Source of the DNA: Acidobacteriota bacterium
GTDB lineage: Bacteria > Acidobacteriota > Terriglobia > Bryobacterales > Bryobacteraceae
Direction: 5' to 3'
Assembly: GCA_025353165.1 (NCBI GenBank)
Contig: JANXRE010000171.1
Location: 46,683 to 110,682, forward strand
Length of the DNA stretch: 64,000 nt
Part shown: piece after piece, positions 50,816-60,548 of the stretch
How positions within the stretch are numbered: the first letter of the stretch is position 1
How the letters are laid out: the number at the start of each line of letters is the position of its first letter
Made by a program: the position numbers and the translations under genes
Notes under the pieces: model-generated
Seen by the model: the letters and a program-made list of their open reading frames with translations, nothing else
Told to the model about the DNA's origin: nothing
Databases searched by the model: none

Positions 50816-51085
50816 ATGGATATCCCGCACAATTTCGAGGAGTTCAAAATCCAGGCCGGCGAGCTCGGCGACAAAGTAAAAGAGCTCCTGCACGCAGGAA
50901 ATGTCCGTCGCATCATCATCAAGAATTCCGCGGGCCAGACGTTCATGGAGATTCCGCTGACCATCGCCGCGGTGGGTGCGATCGCCGCGCCGATCCTGAC
51001 GGCGGTCGGAGCGCTCGCCGCCATGGTCGCCGACTTTCACGTGGTCGTGGAAAGAAACGAACCGCCTACCGCGCCGCCGGCGTAG
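50816..51085 (+). CDS. DUF4342 family protein
   Basis: 89 residues (MDIPHNFEEFKIQAGELGDK). Pattern KELLHAGNVRRIIIKNSAGQ, then TFMEIPLTIAAVG and one hydrophobic segment (AAPILTAVGALAAMVADF), matches DUF4342, a small membrane-associated family of unknown role. No clear ribosome site precedes the ATG. Confidence 0.8.
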   Translation: MDIPHNFEEFKIQAGELGDKVKELLHAGNVRRIIIKNSAGQTFMEIPLTIAAVGAIAAPILTAVGALAAMVADFHVVVERNEPPTAPPA

Positions 51086-51229
51086 AGGCCGGTATCGCAA
51101 CGCGCGGTACGCATCGAGTGTGGAATTGAAATTCTGCATGAACAACTACTCGGTTTCCGGCGAGGGCGCCTAGAAAAGTGCGCCTTAAACGGACCGATCC
51201 TGGGAATAATCTTCAGGACGAACGCCAAA

Positions 51230-51645
51230 TTGCGCGGGCCGAAGCCCGGCTTTTCCTACGCTGGACTCGACGTCGACGTACTTGGCGGTGATCTCGCTGT
51301 GCCTCGCGGCCCTTCCACGTGGCGGGCGGCGTGAACTTCATGGATAGCTGCCGACCGGGTTGAACTCGCAGAGCGGGTGAGGATGCTCATTCACGGACTG
51401 CGGCGAGGGATAAATGATGTTGGTGTAGAGCGGGATGTCGAAGCCGTGCATCTGCCAGCCCGGCGGGGCGCAGCGATCCGTGAAAGCTCCAGGTGCCGTT
51501 GAGCAGTTGGTACCACGGCGATCGCGCGGGCTTGCCGGCCGCGGGGCCAGTTCGGCGGAGGGGTACACCAGCCGCTCGGTTCCGATGCGCAGGATGGCGG
51601 TGTTATCCCATTCGAGTTTTCTGCGCGAAGGCGGCGACGACATCG
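51230..51645 (-). pseudogene. Remnant of a GH2 beta-galactosidase (N-terminal part)
   Basis: The minus strand encodes, in shifting frames, the N-terminal blocks of a GH2 beta-galactosidase: LEWDNTAILRIGTERLVYPS, then YQLLNGTWSFHG in a second frame, then WQMHGFDIPLYTNIIYP with FNPVGSY in the first frame, then KFTPPATWKGRE in another. Stops and an internal deletion after FHG show it is dead; the catalytic domain is absent. The rest of 51086-51670 holds no other gene I can support. Confidence 0.7.
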
Positions 51646-51670
51646 CAATGCGAGCGAGAGGACGAAGCGG

Positions 51671-52513
51671 TCATCGGTGTTTTGCGGGTTTGGCGCAGGG
51701 TTTCAGGGAGACCCATTGCAGCGGGTTTACAGGGATGCCGTTAACGTAGAGGTTCCAGTGCAGGTGGGGCGCGGTGGAGCGCCCGGTGGATCCCGCGTAT
51801 CCGAGGACGTCGCCTCTGTTGACGGTGTCGCCGTCCTTCACGGCGAGTTGCGACATGTGAAGGTAGATGGATTCGAGGCCTTGGCCGTGATCGACGCCGA
51901 CGGTGTTGCCGTGGAGGTTGAAGTGGCCGGCGAGGCGCACGTCGCCTCCGGCGATGGCGCGGATGGGTTTGCCGGCTGGCGTCCGCTGGTCGAGGCCGGT
52001 GTGGTAGTTGCCCGTGGGTTTGCCGTTATGGAGGCGGTGGACGCCGTAGGGGGAAGTGATGCAGCCGGGGACGGGCGGGAGGAACGGCTCGGCCCAACGG
52101 CGGTCTTCGGTGAGAATTTGCTTGAACTTTGCAACGGTATCATATTCTCCCAATGATGGTTGTAGTTCTGCGAGTTGCTTGCCGAGGACGATGTTTTGCG
52201 AGAGGAAGTGGGCGTCGGCTATGGTGACGTTGTGCGATTGGTTGACGATGCTTTTGGCGGTCAGGAATTCGATCGCGTAGATGCCTGGCTTCTCGTCTAC
52301 TGTGACGGGCATCAGGCCGAGGCGGTTGCCGTCCTGGTGGGGGAAGAGGCGGATGGTAAATCCGTTCATGCGGGCGGATGTAACGTCGCCGGAGCAGGTG
52401 AGGCGGATGACGTCGCCTTGTTTGGGGCGGGCGGGGGCCGTCGTGCAGTTCTGGGCGATGGCTGAGGTTGCTATGAACAGGAAGAGACAGCGCACGACCG
52501 TACCGTAACACAC
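51671..52513 (-). CDS. Secreted M23 peptidase
   Basis: 280 residues from the GTG at 52513, which has AAAGG five bases upstream and begins a signal peptide (CLFLFIATSAIAQ). The ATG at 52600 would run into the divergent gene. Residues about 20-140 are a beta domain of unknown type. Residues about 150-270 form the M23 domain with NYHTGLDQR (HxxxD) and APHLHWNLY (HxH), plus a typical GDTVNRGDVLGYAGSTG. Zinc ligands are intact; cleavage of peptidoglycan peptides is expected. Confidence 0.88.
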   Translation of the reverse strand: MCYGTVVRCLFLFIATSAIAQNCTTAPARPKQGDVIRLTCSGDVTSARMNGFTIRLFPHQDGNRLGLMPVTVDEKPGIYAIEFLTAKSIVNQSHNVTIADAHFLSQNIVLGKQLAELQPSLGEYDTVAKFKQILTEDRRWAEPFLPPVPGCITSPYGVHRLHNGKPTGNYHTGLDQRTPAGKPIRAIAGGDVRLAGHFNLHGNTVGVDHGQGLESIYLHMSQLAVKDGDTVNRGDVLGYAGSTGRSTAPHLHWNLYVNGIPVNPLQWVSLKPCAKPAKHR

Positions 52514-52584
52514 GGCAACCTTTACCCCGCTCGGTTTACGGAAGCCCCGCAAAACGAGGGCGAAAGGAGTAGAGTAACCAAAAT

Positions 52585-52863
52585 ATGTTAAACAAAACAT
52601 TCACTGCAAAATTGCAAAAAAGTTCCGCTAAAGGCGGTTGGACCTATGTGGTCTGGCCCGGTTCGGTTCAATTTTTTGGCACTCGTGGTCTGGTTAAGGT
52701 CAGGGGCAAAATTGACGATTATCCATTCCAAAGCTCGTTTATGGCTATGGGTGACGGCACGCATAAGCTGCCCGTAAAGGCAGACATACGTCAAGCAATC
52801 GGGAAAGAGGTGCGCGACACTGTGAACGTCCTATTGGAAGACCGGATAGATAACGACTCCTGA
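52585..52863 (+). CDS. DUF1905 domain protein
   Basis: 92 residues. [20 protein letters not shown] and [20 protein letters not shown] with a final VNVLLEDR are the DUF1905 pattern, a small beta-barrel family of unknown function. It is divergent from the M23 gene. Base composition is lower in GC than its neighbours, which may point to transfer. Confidence 0.85.
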   Translation: MLNKTFTAKLQKSSAKGGWTYVVWPGSVQFFGTRGLVKVRGKIDDYPFQSSFMAMGDGTHKLPVKADIRQAIGKEVRDTVNVLLEDRIDNDS

Positions 52864-52908
52864 GAGAACAGGCCAACCGGGTTGCGCACGGGACCCGTTG
52901 CGAGACAC

Positions 52909-54904
52909 CTATTCATTCCGGGCGGTATTTCCCTTAGCGCAGCGCTCGGGGTGTGCGGTTCGGAGCGCGTCCAGATTGGAGCGTACCAACCTCGTGTCGG
53001 GATGGTCTGGACCCAGCGCCTTTTCCCAGATCGCGAGCGAGCGTTGGCACGAGCGGCTCGGCTTCGGTGTGCTTCCCCTGGCTGCGATAAAGCTCCGCCA
53101 GGTTGTTGAGGCTCGTGGCCACAGCGGGATGGCCCGGCCCCAGCGCCTTCTCGCAGATCGCGAGCGAGCGCTTATACAGCGGCTTGGCCTCGGCGTATTT
53201 CCCCTGGCTGCGATAAAGCGCCGCCAGGTTGTTGAGGCTCGTGGCCACGTCGGGGTGGTCCAGCCCCAGCACCTTTTCGCTGATCGCGAGCGAGCGTTGG
53301 CACAGCGGTTCGGCCTCGGCGAAGAGCGCCCGGTCAACCAAATAGCGGGCCGCGTTATTCAACAAATTTGCCGCTTCCACAAAGCCAAGGTCCCACTCGC
53401 TGATCAAGGCCGCGCAGGTTTGGGCGTGCGCGATGAGTTTCTGGCACAATGGCCAGTTCACGTACTCAGGGTCGGGAAAGGCCTTCTCCGTGGCTCGGAC
53501 GGCACGTTCCGCCCAAGTTCTCCGATCTGCTTCCGCCATTCCGCCTTTGATAACGATCTGTACCAAGCGATGAATAGACAGCGTTTTATTCGCGGCATCT
53601 CTATCCAGAAGAGAAAAACGGCTGGCTTCACCGATCGTGCGGGCGAAACTCAATTGGTCGGCCGGCGCGAGAATTTCTTCGGGGATGGAATCGGGCGCCA
53701 GAAAGGCACATAGACGGAGTAAGTCCGCCGCCGCCGCGCTATTCGCGGCAACTTTCTCGAACGCCAGGAAAAAGGTCACGACAACCGACGAGTGGTCGCC
53801 CAGGGTACCGCGTTGGGCTAGGAGGCTGGCCTTTTGAGAAGCATAGAGTCCGGCGTATTCGGAGAGACTGCGACTCGTTTCTTCGATGAATGCTCCGGCC
53901 TGGTCGAGTGCCAGCGGCAACCCTCCCATTTCTTTCGATAGTTCGAGGGCGACCTGGCGATCGGTCTGGCCGGCATCGGCGAACAGCGCGTCCTTTGCGA
54001 TCACACCCGCCCGGCGAAGCAGCAACAACGCACCTTCTTCGGGGGCCATGTCTCTCACGGCAATGCGTTCAGCCAGTGCAGTCGCGGCGCGGGCACGGGT
54101 CGTCAAGAGCACGTGGCCCTTCTCCTGATTGGGAAGGAATCCCTGGATCAAGGGCAGGTCATCGGCATTGTCCAGGATGAGCAGCCAGCCGGGGTTGGTT
54201 TCCAGCCAACGCTTGACGTCCGTTACCGCCAGTTCCTGGTCTTTGGCCTGCGCCGAAGCCAGATTCAGCATGGCCGCAATGGAAACAAAATCGGCCAGAA
54301 GCGTCTCACGCGAATCGGCTTCGGCCCAGAACACAGCCCGATAGAGTTGCCGATACCGGTAGGCGTATTCAATGGCGGTTTGCGTCTGGCCGACGCCGCC
54401 TAGGCCGTCCAGCGCGGCGGTCCCTCGCTTCTCCAGCGCCTGCCGGAGATCGGTCAGGACCTTCTCGCGGCCCGTTAAAGAAGAGGTTTCTGCGATGCCG
54501 GACTTGCCAGGGCGGCTCAGAGTCCTGTTTGCGGGCGGGTTTCGGAGTGACGCTGCCAAGGACTGGCTTGGAAACCAGCGGCTGCCCTGTCAGGCGCCGG
54601 TGCAGCAGATCGTAGGCGTCGTCGAGTGATGTGGCCTTCCCAAGTTACGCCTAAGCCTTTTCGAGGCTCTTCTTCCTTTCGGAATCGACGCAGGTAGGTT
54701 TGGGTGCAGGCGACGAGCACGAAGGTGGCTCGCTCCACCTGCTTTTCACACCATAACGGCCAGCCTTCTTCGGGCGATTGCTCGTATTGGTCGATGCTGC
54801 AATCCACGCCCTCCCGGACCAGCCGATCCGACAAGGCCAGAATGCGATTCCTTGTGGTCAGGCGAGTCGTGGCTGTAGTTGATGAAGACTATCGGCGCGT
54901 TCAT
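52909..54904 (-). pseudogene. Decayed SEFIR-NB-ARC-TPR (NLR-like STAND) gene
   Basis: The ATG at 54904 opens MNAPIVFINYSHDSPDHKE, then one extra base near 54848 shifts the frame to RILALSDRLVREGVDCSIDQ and FVLVACTQTYLRRF, a SEFIR domain. After GVTWEGHIT part of the domain is deleted and the frame changes again. The NB-ARC part follows (SLTGREKVLTDLRQAL, GLGGVGQTQTAIEYA, LLILDNAD), with Gln in place of the P-loop Lys (codon 54386-54388). TPR repeats come next (GLDHPDVATSLNNLAALYRS), with another frameshift near 53050 before the last unit. Intact relatives are signal-transduction or defence ATPases. Deletion, loss of Lys and three frame changes indicate a dead gene. Confidence 0.8.
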
Positions 54905-54945
54905 TTGCCCCGGTCATTATAGCCTGGCGGGGACCGTGAACCTGC

Positions 54946-55413
54946 CTATTGCTTCTCGTACACCAACGTCGAGGTGAACGCTTTGCCTTCGGCATCCATC
55001 CCCTTCGAGGTCCATGTCAACGTCTTCCCGTCCTTCGAGATCACGGCACGACCGGTCGCGTGGTACTTGCCGCCTTTCCGCTCATCCGAAAACGTGTTCG
55101 CGTTCACCTGCTTTACCGAAATGGTGTCGTACGGCGCGCCCGTGCCCGTGACCGAACCCGGCGTGCCGTCGTATTTCACGGTGTAGGTGGCGTTGATCGC
55201 GGTCCCGTCGGTGCGTTCCCCGGTGTTTGTCAGTTTCAGGCCCCCGTCTGCTGCCTCGCGGACTGCCGTGAGGCTCTTCACCGGCATGGGCCCGGGCCCA
55301 TACTTCGATTTCTCGACGTTCAGCTTCCATGTCCCGAGCGAGTTGTCGGCCGCGAACACGGCTACCGCGCATAACGCGAAGCCTAGAACCGCTTTGCTGA
55401 GGTGTTGTCGCAT
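54946..55413 (-). CDS. Secreted lipocalin-like small protein of unknown function
   Basis: 155 residues from the ATG at 55413, with AGGAG 9 bases upstream. Signal peptide MRQHLSKAVLGFALCAVAVFA. The mature protein begins NSLGTWKLNVEKSKYGPGPM and continues as beta strands (GTAINATYTVKYDGTPGSVT, DERKGGKYHATGRAVISKDG), a pattern common in small secreted acidobacterial proteins. The role is unknown. Confidence 0.8.
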   Translation of the reverse strand: MRQHLSKAVLGFALCAVAVFAADNSLGTWKLNVEKSKYGPGPMPVKSLTAVREAADGGLKLTNTGERTDGTAINATYTVKYDGTPGSVTGTGAPYDTISVKQVNANTFSDERKGGKYHATGRAVISKDGKTLTWTSKGMDAEGKAFTSTLVYEKQ

Positions 55414-55446
55414 TTGCAGTACTCCTTTGGCTCTAAAGCATACCAC

Positions 55447-55499
55447 GGTGATATGCTGGCGGGGTTATGCAGATACGAAGGTCTCTTTTCCTGGTGACG
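55447..55499. repeat. Imperfect 53-bp direct repeat, copy 1
   Basis: Begins GGTGATATG and ends TCCTGGTGACG; a second copy lies at 55568-55620 with roughly three quarters of positions equal. The region 55414-55894 between them and aceE holds no gene I can support. Confidence 0.6.
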
Positions 55500-55567
55500 T
55501 GGCGCACAATGCCATGCTGCTCGATCAGGCGCGAGTGGCGGAACTCGAGCGGCGTTCGAGGTGACTC

Positions 55568-55620
55568 GGTGATATGTCGGCGGCGCGATTCAGATACATA
55601 AGTCTTTTATCCTGGTGACG
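55568..55620. repeat. Imperfect 53-bp direct repeat, copy 2
   Basis: Matches 55447-55499 in the same orientation, 121 bases later. Both lie upstream of aceE on its strand. Confidence 0.6.
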
Positions 55621-55894
55621 CTTGCCTGGAGTTCCATGTGCCGGGCGCAGTTCGCGGCTCCGCCGCTCTATTGGCAGCCGCCGAGTGCGCATCCAGGGTT
55701 ACCTCGACGAAAACCAGCCCCCGGGCCCCAGATCGAAGAAGACCTCGTCGAGCAGCTCGCCGCTGAATTCCAGTGCTCGACATCACCGCCAGCCACGACC
55801 GCGCCCATCCGTGGCTCTAGGGCTTCCCCCCGACCCCGCTCTGGCCAGAAACCGCCAATTCCGCTAACCTATAGGTATAAGGATTCTGGGGAAA

Positions 55895-58564
55895 ATGCTA
55901 AAAACGAACATTGATGCGCCCGTAGACGCCAATCCAGCCGAAACCCACGAGTGGCTCGAAGCCCTCGACGAGATCATCGACGCCGGCGGCGCACACCGAG
56001 CCTCATTCCTGCTCCAGTCCCTGCTCGACCGTGCCGCCACGTTCGGGGTAACCGCGCCGCTCAAACTCAACACGCCCTACATGAACACCATCCCCGCCCA
56101 GGCGGAGGTGCCCTACCCCGGCGACCGCGCCCTCGAGCGCCGCATCAAGAGCCTCATCCGCTGGAACGCCATGGCCATGGTCGTTCGCGCCAATAAATAC
56201 GACCCCAACATCGGCGGCCACATCTCCACCTACGCCTCCCTGGCGACTTTGACCGAGGTCGGCCTCAATCATTTCTTCCGCGCCGCCCACGGCGATCAGC
56301 CCGGCGACTTCGTCTACTTCCAGGGCCACGCCGCACCCGGCATGTACGCCCGCGCCTACCTCGAAGGCCGCCTCAATGAGCAGCACCTGGAAAACTTCCG
56401 CCACGAACTGCGCGACCACCCGGGCCTCAGTTCCTATCCCCACCCCTGGTTGATGCCCGATTTCTGGCAGTTTCCCACGGTCTCCATGGGACTCGGCCCC
56501 ATCAATTCCATCTACCAGGCGCGCTTCATGCGCTACCTGGAGGACCGCGCCCTCATCGCCAAAACGCCGCGCAAGGTCTGGTTCTTCTGCGGCGACGGCG
56601 AATCCGACGAGCCGGAGTCGCTCGGCGCAATCACCCTGGCTTCGCGCGAGAAGCTCGACAACCTCATCTGGGTGATCAACTGCAACCTCCAGCGCCTGGA
56701 CGGCCCGGTGCGCGGCAACGGCAGCATCATTCAGGAACTCGAAGCGGCTTTCCGCGGCGCGGGTTGGAACGTTATAAAAGTCATCTGGGGCACCGACTGG
56801 GACGATCTCTTCGACCGCGATCGCTCCGGCCTCCTGATCAAGCGCATGCAGGAGTGCGTGGACGGCGAGTATCAGTCCTTCAAGGCCCTGGGCGGCGCCT
56901 ACGTCCGCCGCGAATTCTTCGGCAAATATCCCGAGCTCCTCCAACTTGTCGAGCACCTCACCGACGAGCAGATCGGCCAGTTGCGCCGTGGCGGCCACGA
57001 CCCCGTCAAGGTCTTCAACGCCTACCAGCGCGCCGTCGATCACACCGGCGGCCCCACCGTTATCCTGGCCAAGACCATCAAGGGCTACGGCCTCGGCGAA
57101 GCCGGCGAAGGCAAGAACGTCACCCACCAGCAGAAGAAGCTGAACGAGCGGGAACTCGAGTACATGAAGAACCGCTTTGACGTCCCGATCCCGGACGAAG
57201 CGGTCCACACGATTTCCTTCTACCGGCCGCCCGAAGACAGCCCGGAGATGAAGTACATCCGCGAGCGGGCCGAAGCGCAGGGCGGCTACCTTCCGGAGCG
57301 CAACGCCAAGCCGGTCCAGATGGAAGCGCCCACGCTCGACGTCTTCAAAGACATGCTGCAAGGCTCGCGCGGCCGCGAGGCCTCCACCACCGCCGCTTTC
57401 GTCGCCTGCCTCAAGCTCCTCATGAAGCATCCGGAAACCGGCAAGTTCGTGGTCCCCATCATCCCCGACGAAGCCCGCACCTTCGGCATGGAGTCGATGT
57501 TCCGCGAGTACGGCATCTACGCCAGCCAGGGCCAGCTCTACAAGCCCGTCGATTCCAATGTCCTGCTGTACTACAAGGAAGCCAAGAACGGGCAGATCCT
57601 CGAAGAAGGCATCACCGAGGCTGGCTCCATGGCTTCCTGCATAGCCGCGGGGACCGCTTGGGCCAACTACGGCGTGCCCATGATTCCGTTCTTCGCCTAC
57701 TATTCGATGTTCGGCTTCCAGCGCGTCGGCGACCTGATCTGGGCCTTCGCCGATTCGCGCGGCAAGGGATTCCTGATGGGCGGAACCGGCGGCCGTACCA
57801 CGCTGCTGGGCGAAGGACTGCAGCACCAAGACGGCCACAGCCCCGTGCTCGCCTCGACGGTCCCCACCTGCACCGCCTACGATCCCGCGTACGCCTACGA
57901 AATGGCGGTCATCATCCAGGACGGCGTCCGCCGCATGTACCAGGAGAACGAGCACCGCTTCTACTACATCACGATGTACAACGAGAACTACGTCCAGCCC
58001 GAAATGCCCGGCATGGAAATCGTGGACGGCATCCTGAAAGGAATTTACCGCTACAAATCGGTCCCCGATCCGGCGGTGCACCTGTTCGGCAGCGGATCGA
58101 TCCTGAACGAAGCCCTCCGCGCCCAGCAGATCCTAGCAGAAAAGTACTCGGTCGCGGCCGACGTCTGGAGCGTCACCAGCTACAACGAGCTGCGCCGGGA
58201 AGCCCTCGCCACCGAGCGATGGAACCGGTTGAATCCGGCCGAACCGCCGAAGCGCCCGTACATCGTCGAAGCGCTGAAAGGCGCGGACGGTCCGATCGTT
58301 GCCGCCACGGACTACATGAAAATCGTCCCCGACCAGCTTTCCCCGTGGCTCCCCGGCCGCCTGGTCACGCTGGGCACGGACGGCTTCGGGCGCAGCGAAA
58401 ACCGCCAGCACCTTCGCCGCTTCTTCGAAATCTCGGCTGAAGCGATCGCGGCCGCAGCCCTGTCCAGGCTAGCGCGCGACGGCAAATTCGACCCGAAACA
58501 GGCCGCCGCCGCCATTCGCGACCTGGGCCTGGACCCCGATTCTGCGGACCCCGCCACCCGCTAA
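55895..58564 (+). CDS. aceE: Pyruvate dehydrogenase E1 component (homodimeric type)
   Basis: 889 residues, the usual length. N-terminal ETHEWLEALDEIIDAGG and ANKYDPNIGGHISTYASLAT, thiamine-diphosphate motif GDGESDEPESLGAIT ... INCNLQRLDGP (GDG to NCN), then HNAQ-type and transketolase-C segments (TAYDPAYAYEMAVIIQDG). It decarboxylates pyruvate and reductively acetylates the E2 lipoyl group in the cytoplasm. Unusually, no aceF or lpd gene is adjacent. GGGGA stands close before the ATG. Confidence 0.96.
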   Translation: MLKTNIDAPVDANPAETHEWLEALDEIIDAGGAHRASFLLQSLLDRAATFGVTAPLKLNTPYMNTIPAQAEVPYPGDRALERRIKSLIRWNAMAMVVRANKYDPNIGGHISTYASLATLTEVGLNHFFRAAHGDQPGDFVYFQGHAAPGMYARAYLEGRLNEQHLENFRHELRDHPGLSSYPHPWLMPDFWQFPTVSMGLGPINSIYQARFMRYLEDRALIAKTPRKVWFFCGDGESDEPESLGAITLASREKLDNLIWVINCNLQRLDGPVRGNGSIIQELEAAFRGAGWNVIKVIWGTDWDDLFDRDRSGLLIKRMQECVDGEYQSFKALGGAYVRREFFGKYPELLQLVEHLTDEQIGQLRRGGHDPVKVFNAYQRAVDHTGGPTVILAKTIKGYGLGEAGEGKNVTHQQKKLNERELEYMKNRFDVPIPDEAVHTISFYRPPEDSPEMKYIRERAEAQGGYLPERNAKPVQMEAPTLDVFKDMLQGSRGREASTTAAFVACLKLLMKHPETGKFVVPIIPDEARTFGMESMFREYGIYASQGQLYKPVDSNVLLYYKEAKNGQILEEGITEAGSMASCIAAGTAWANYGVPMIPFFAYYSMFGFQRVGDLIWAFADSRGKGFLMGGTGGRTTLLGEGLQHQDGHSPVLASTVPTCTAYDPAYAYEMAVIIQDGVRRMYQENEHRFYYITMYNENYVQPEMPGMEIVDGILKGIYRYKSVPDPAVHLFGSGSILNEALRAQQILAEKYSVAADVWSVTSYNELRREALATERWNRLNPAEPPKRPYIVEALKGADGPIVAATDYMKIVPDQLSPWLPGRLVTLGTDGFGRSENRQHLRRFFEISAEAIAAAALSRLARDGKFDPKQAAAAIRDLGLDPDSADPATR

Positions 58565-58565
58565 A

Positions 58566-59432
58566 ATGCTCTTCCTGACTGAAGCGGATGTCCGCCGCCA
58601 CCTGCCCATGCGGGAGGCGATCCGCCTGATGCGAGAAACCTTCGAAGCGCTAGGACGCGGCGAAGCAGTGAATCAACCGCGCCGCCGGCTCTACACCCCG
58701 GCCGGGTCGGCCCTCCATCAAATGGGAGGAGCCATCGGCAAATACCACGGAACAAAATACTACTCCGTTCACTTAAAGTATGGTTTTCACTTTTTCTTTC
58801 ATCTATTTGATTCCATAACAGCTTCTTCCTTGGCATTGATGGAAGCCAACCATCTGGGCCAGATCCGCACCGGGGCCGCCTCCGGCTACGCCACGGACCT
58901 CCTGGCCCGCGCCGACGCTGGGGTGTTGGCGGTGATCGGCTCGGGCTTCCAAGCCCGCGCTCAAGTCGAAGCCATCTCAATGGTCCGCAAGCTGTGCGAC
59001 ATCCGCGTCTGGAGCCGCAACTCCGCCAAGCGGGAAGCCTTCGCCCAGGAAGTCGGCGCGCGAGCGACCGCCACCGCCGAGGAAGCCGTGCGAGGCTGCG
59101 ACATTCTGGTCACCGCGACCTTCGCAAAGGACCCGGTGGTGGAATCCACCTGGGTCTCGCCCGGCACCCACATCAACGCCATGGGATCCAACCGCTCCGA
59201 CCGCCAGGAGATCCCCGGGGCCCTCTTCGGCCGCGCCGCCGTCATCGCGGTGGACTCGCTGGAGCAGGCCAAGCTCGAAGCCGACTACCTCCCGCCCCGC
59301 ACCGTCGAGCTGACCCAAGCCACCCGCAAGTCCTCCGACGAGATCACCATCTTCAAGTCCCTAGGCCTGGGGGTAGAGGACGTCGCCGCCGGAGGCTACG
59401 TCTACGAGCAGTTCATAGAGACGGTCCGCTAG
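58566..59432 (+). CDS. Ornithine cyclodeaminase / mu-crystallin family protein
   Basis: 288 residues. MLFLTEADVRRHLPMREAIR is the family start; the NAD-binding loop is VIGSGFQARAQVEAI; LGQIRTGAASGYATDLLA and GTHINAMGSNRSDRQEI are conserved blocks. Members include ornithine cyclodeaminases, alanine dehydrogenases and ketimine reductases; the activity here is not determined. It starts one base after the aceE stop. The segment about 58758-58840 is notably AT-rich compared with its surroundings. Its last 72 bases overlap the convergent glycosyltransferase gene. Confidence 0.88.
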   Translation: MLFLTEADVRRHLPMREAIRLMRETFEALGRGEAVNQPRRRLYTPAGSALHQMGGAIGKYHGTKYYSVHLKYGFHFFFHLFDSITASSLALMEANHLGQIRTGAASGYATDLLARADAGVLAVIGSGFQARAQVEAISMVRKLCDIRVWSRNSAKREAFAQEVGARATATAEEAVRGCDILVTATFAKDPVVESTWVSPGTHINAMGSNRSDRQEIPGALFGRAAVIAVDSLEQAKLEADYLPPRTVELTQATRKSSDEITIFKSLGLGVEDVAAGGYVYEQFIETVR

Positions 59433-60548
59433 GATCCGCCAGTCGTACCGCCGCTCCACCAGTTCGCGGGCCGACCCCGCCAATCCCGCCCGCCGCTCCG
59501 GCACAGCCTGCAGAGCCGCCAGCATCTCCGCCGGCGTATTGGCGATCAACAGCTCCCGCCCATCCACGGCCTCGATCCCCTCCGCCCCCAGCCGCGTCGA
59601 CACCACCGGCGCGCCTGCCGCCATCGCCTCCAGGATCTTCAGCCGCGTCCCGCTCCCCACCCGCAGCGGCACGATCACCGCGAAGGCCGACTCGTAGTAC
59701 GGCCCCACCTCATCGACCGTGCCAGTCACCCGCACGCGCCCCCTGGCGAGCTCCCGCACCGCCTTCACCGGATCCCGCCCCACGATGACGAACTCCAACT
59801 CCGGCCAGCGCCGCGACACCTCCGGCCACACCTCGCGAGCGAACCACGTCACCGCGTCGACATTCGCGTGGTAGTCCATCGACCCGACGAACAGCAGCGA
59901 CTTCCCCGACGACACCGCGCGCGGGAAGGCCGCGACATCCACGCCGTTCGGAACTACGTGGATCTTCGCCTCTGGAAAGCGCGCCAGCAACTGCTCCCGC
60001 TCGCGCTCGCTCGCCACCACGTGGGCTCGGCAACCCTCGATCAACCGCCGCTCGGAGTTCCGGATCAGCGCCGCCGTCCGCCGGGCCACCGCCTTGCGCA
60101 ACAGCGACTGCGTGTTCTCGCCGTAGCGCCGCATCAGTTCCGATTCGATGTTGTGCCAGTCCGCTACAATCGGCGGCCGGATCAGCGGCAGATACTCCGA
60201 GAGGTGCACCCCTTCCACCTGCACCGCATCGAAGCGGCCCTCGCGAAGCACCTGCTCCAACTCGGCCGCAATGCGCGGCGACCAGTAGTTCAGCACCGTG
60301 AGCGGCACCGGTCCAACCAACCCCCGCGTCATGTTCGCCAGGCCGTAGCTTTTGTCCTTGACCACCGTCACCACGCGCTCGAAGCCGCACGGCGGAGCAG
60401 GCGGAGCGTTCGCTTCCGACGGCTGCCGTATCTCGAGGAACGTCACCTCGCACCGCAACGCCAGCCCGTGCGCCAGGTGGTAGTCGCGCAACCTCGCGCC
60501 GCTGGTGACGGGCCACAACTGGTGCGGCGCGAAGTAGAGCAGCCTCAT
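59361..60548 (-). CDS. GT4-family glycosyltransferase
   Basis: 395 residues from the ATG at 60548, which overlaps the preceding stop (ATGA); a GTG 9 bases upstream is also in frame. GT-B fold: N-domain [20 protein letters not shown], and C-domain SLLFVGSMDYHANVDAVTWF, VIVPLRVGSGTRLKILEAMA (donor-binding E with flanking G/R) and PVVSTRLGAEGIEA. It transfers a sugar from a nucleotide donor, probably in surface glycan synthesis with its neighbours. Tail-to-tail overlap with the cyclodeaminase-family gene. Confidence 0.87.
   Translation of the reverse strand: MRLLYFAPHQLWPVTSGARLRDYHLAHGLALRCEVTFLEIRQPSEANAPPAPPCGFERVVTVVKDKSYGLANMTRGLVGPVPLTVLNYWSPRIAAELEQVLREGRFDAVQVEGVHLSEYLPLIRPPIVADWHNIESELMRRYGENTQSLLRKAVARRTAALIRNSERRLIEGCRAHVVASEREREQLLARFPEAKIHVVPNGVDVAAFPRAVSSGKSLLFVGSMDYHANVDAVTWFAREVWPEVSRRWPELEFVIVGRDPVKAVRELARGRVRVTGTVDEVGPYYESAFAVIVPLRVGSGTRLKILEAMAAGAPVVSTRLGAEGIEAVDGRELLIANTPAEMLAALQAVPERRAGLAGSARELVERRYDWRILADRLYELLVDVASGGDVLYPQA

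Noticed and set aside
56003..58081. 692-codon minus-strand frame opposite aceE
   Set aside because: Antisense shadow of a well-conserved aceE; no domain features.
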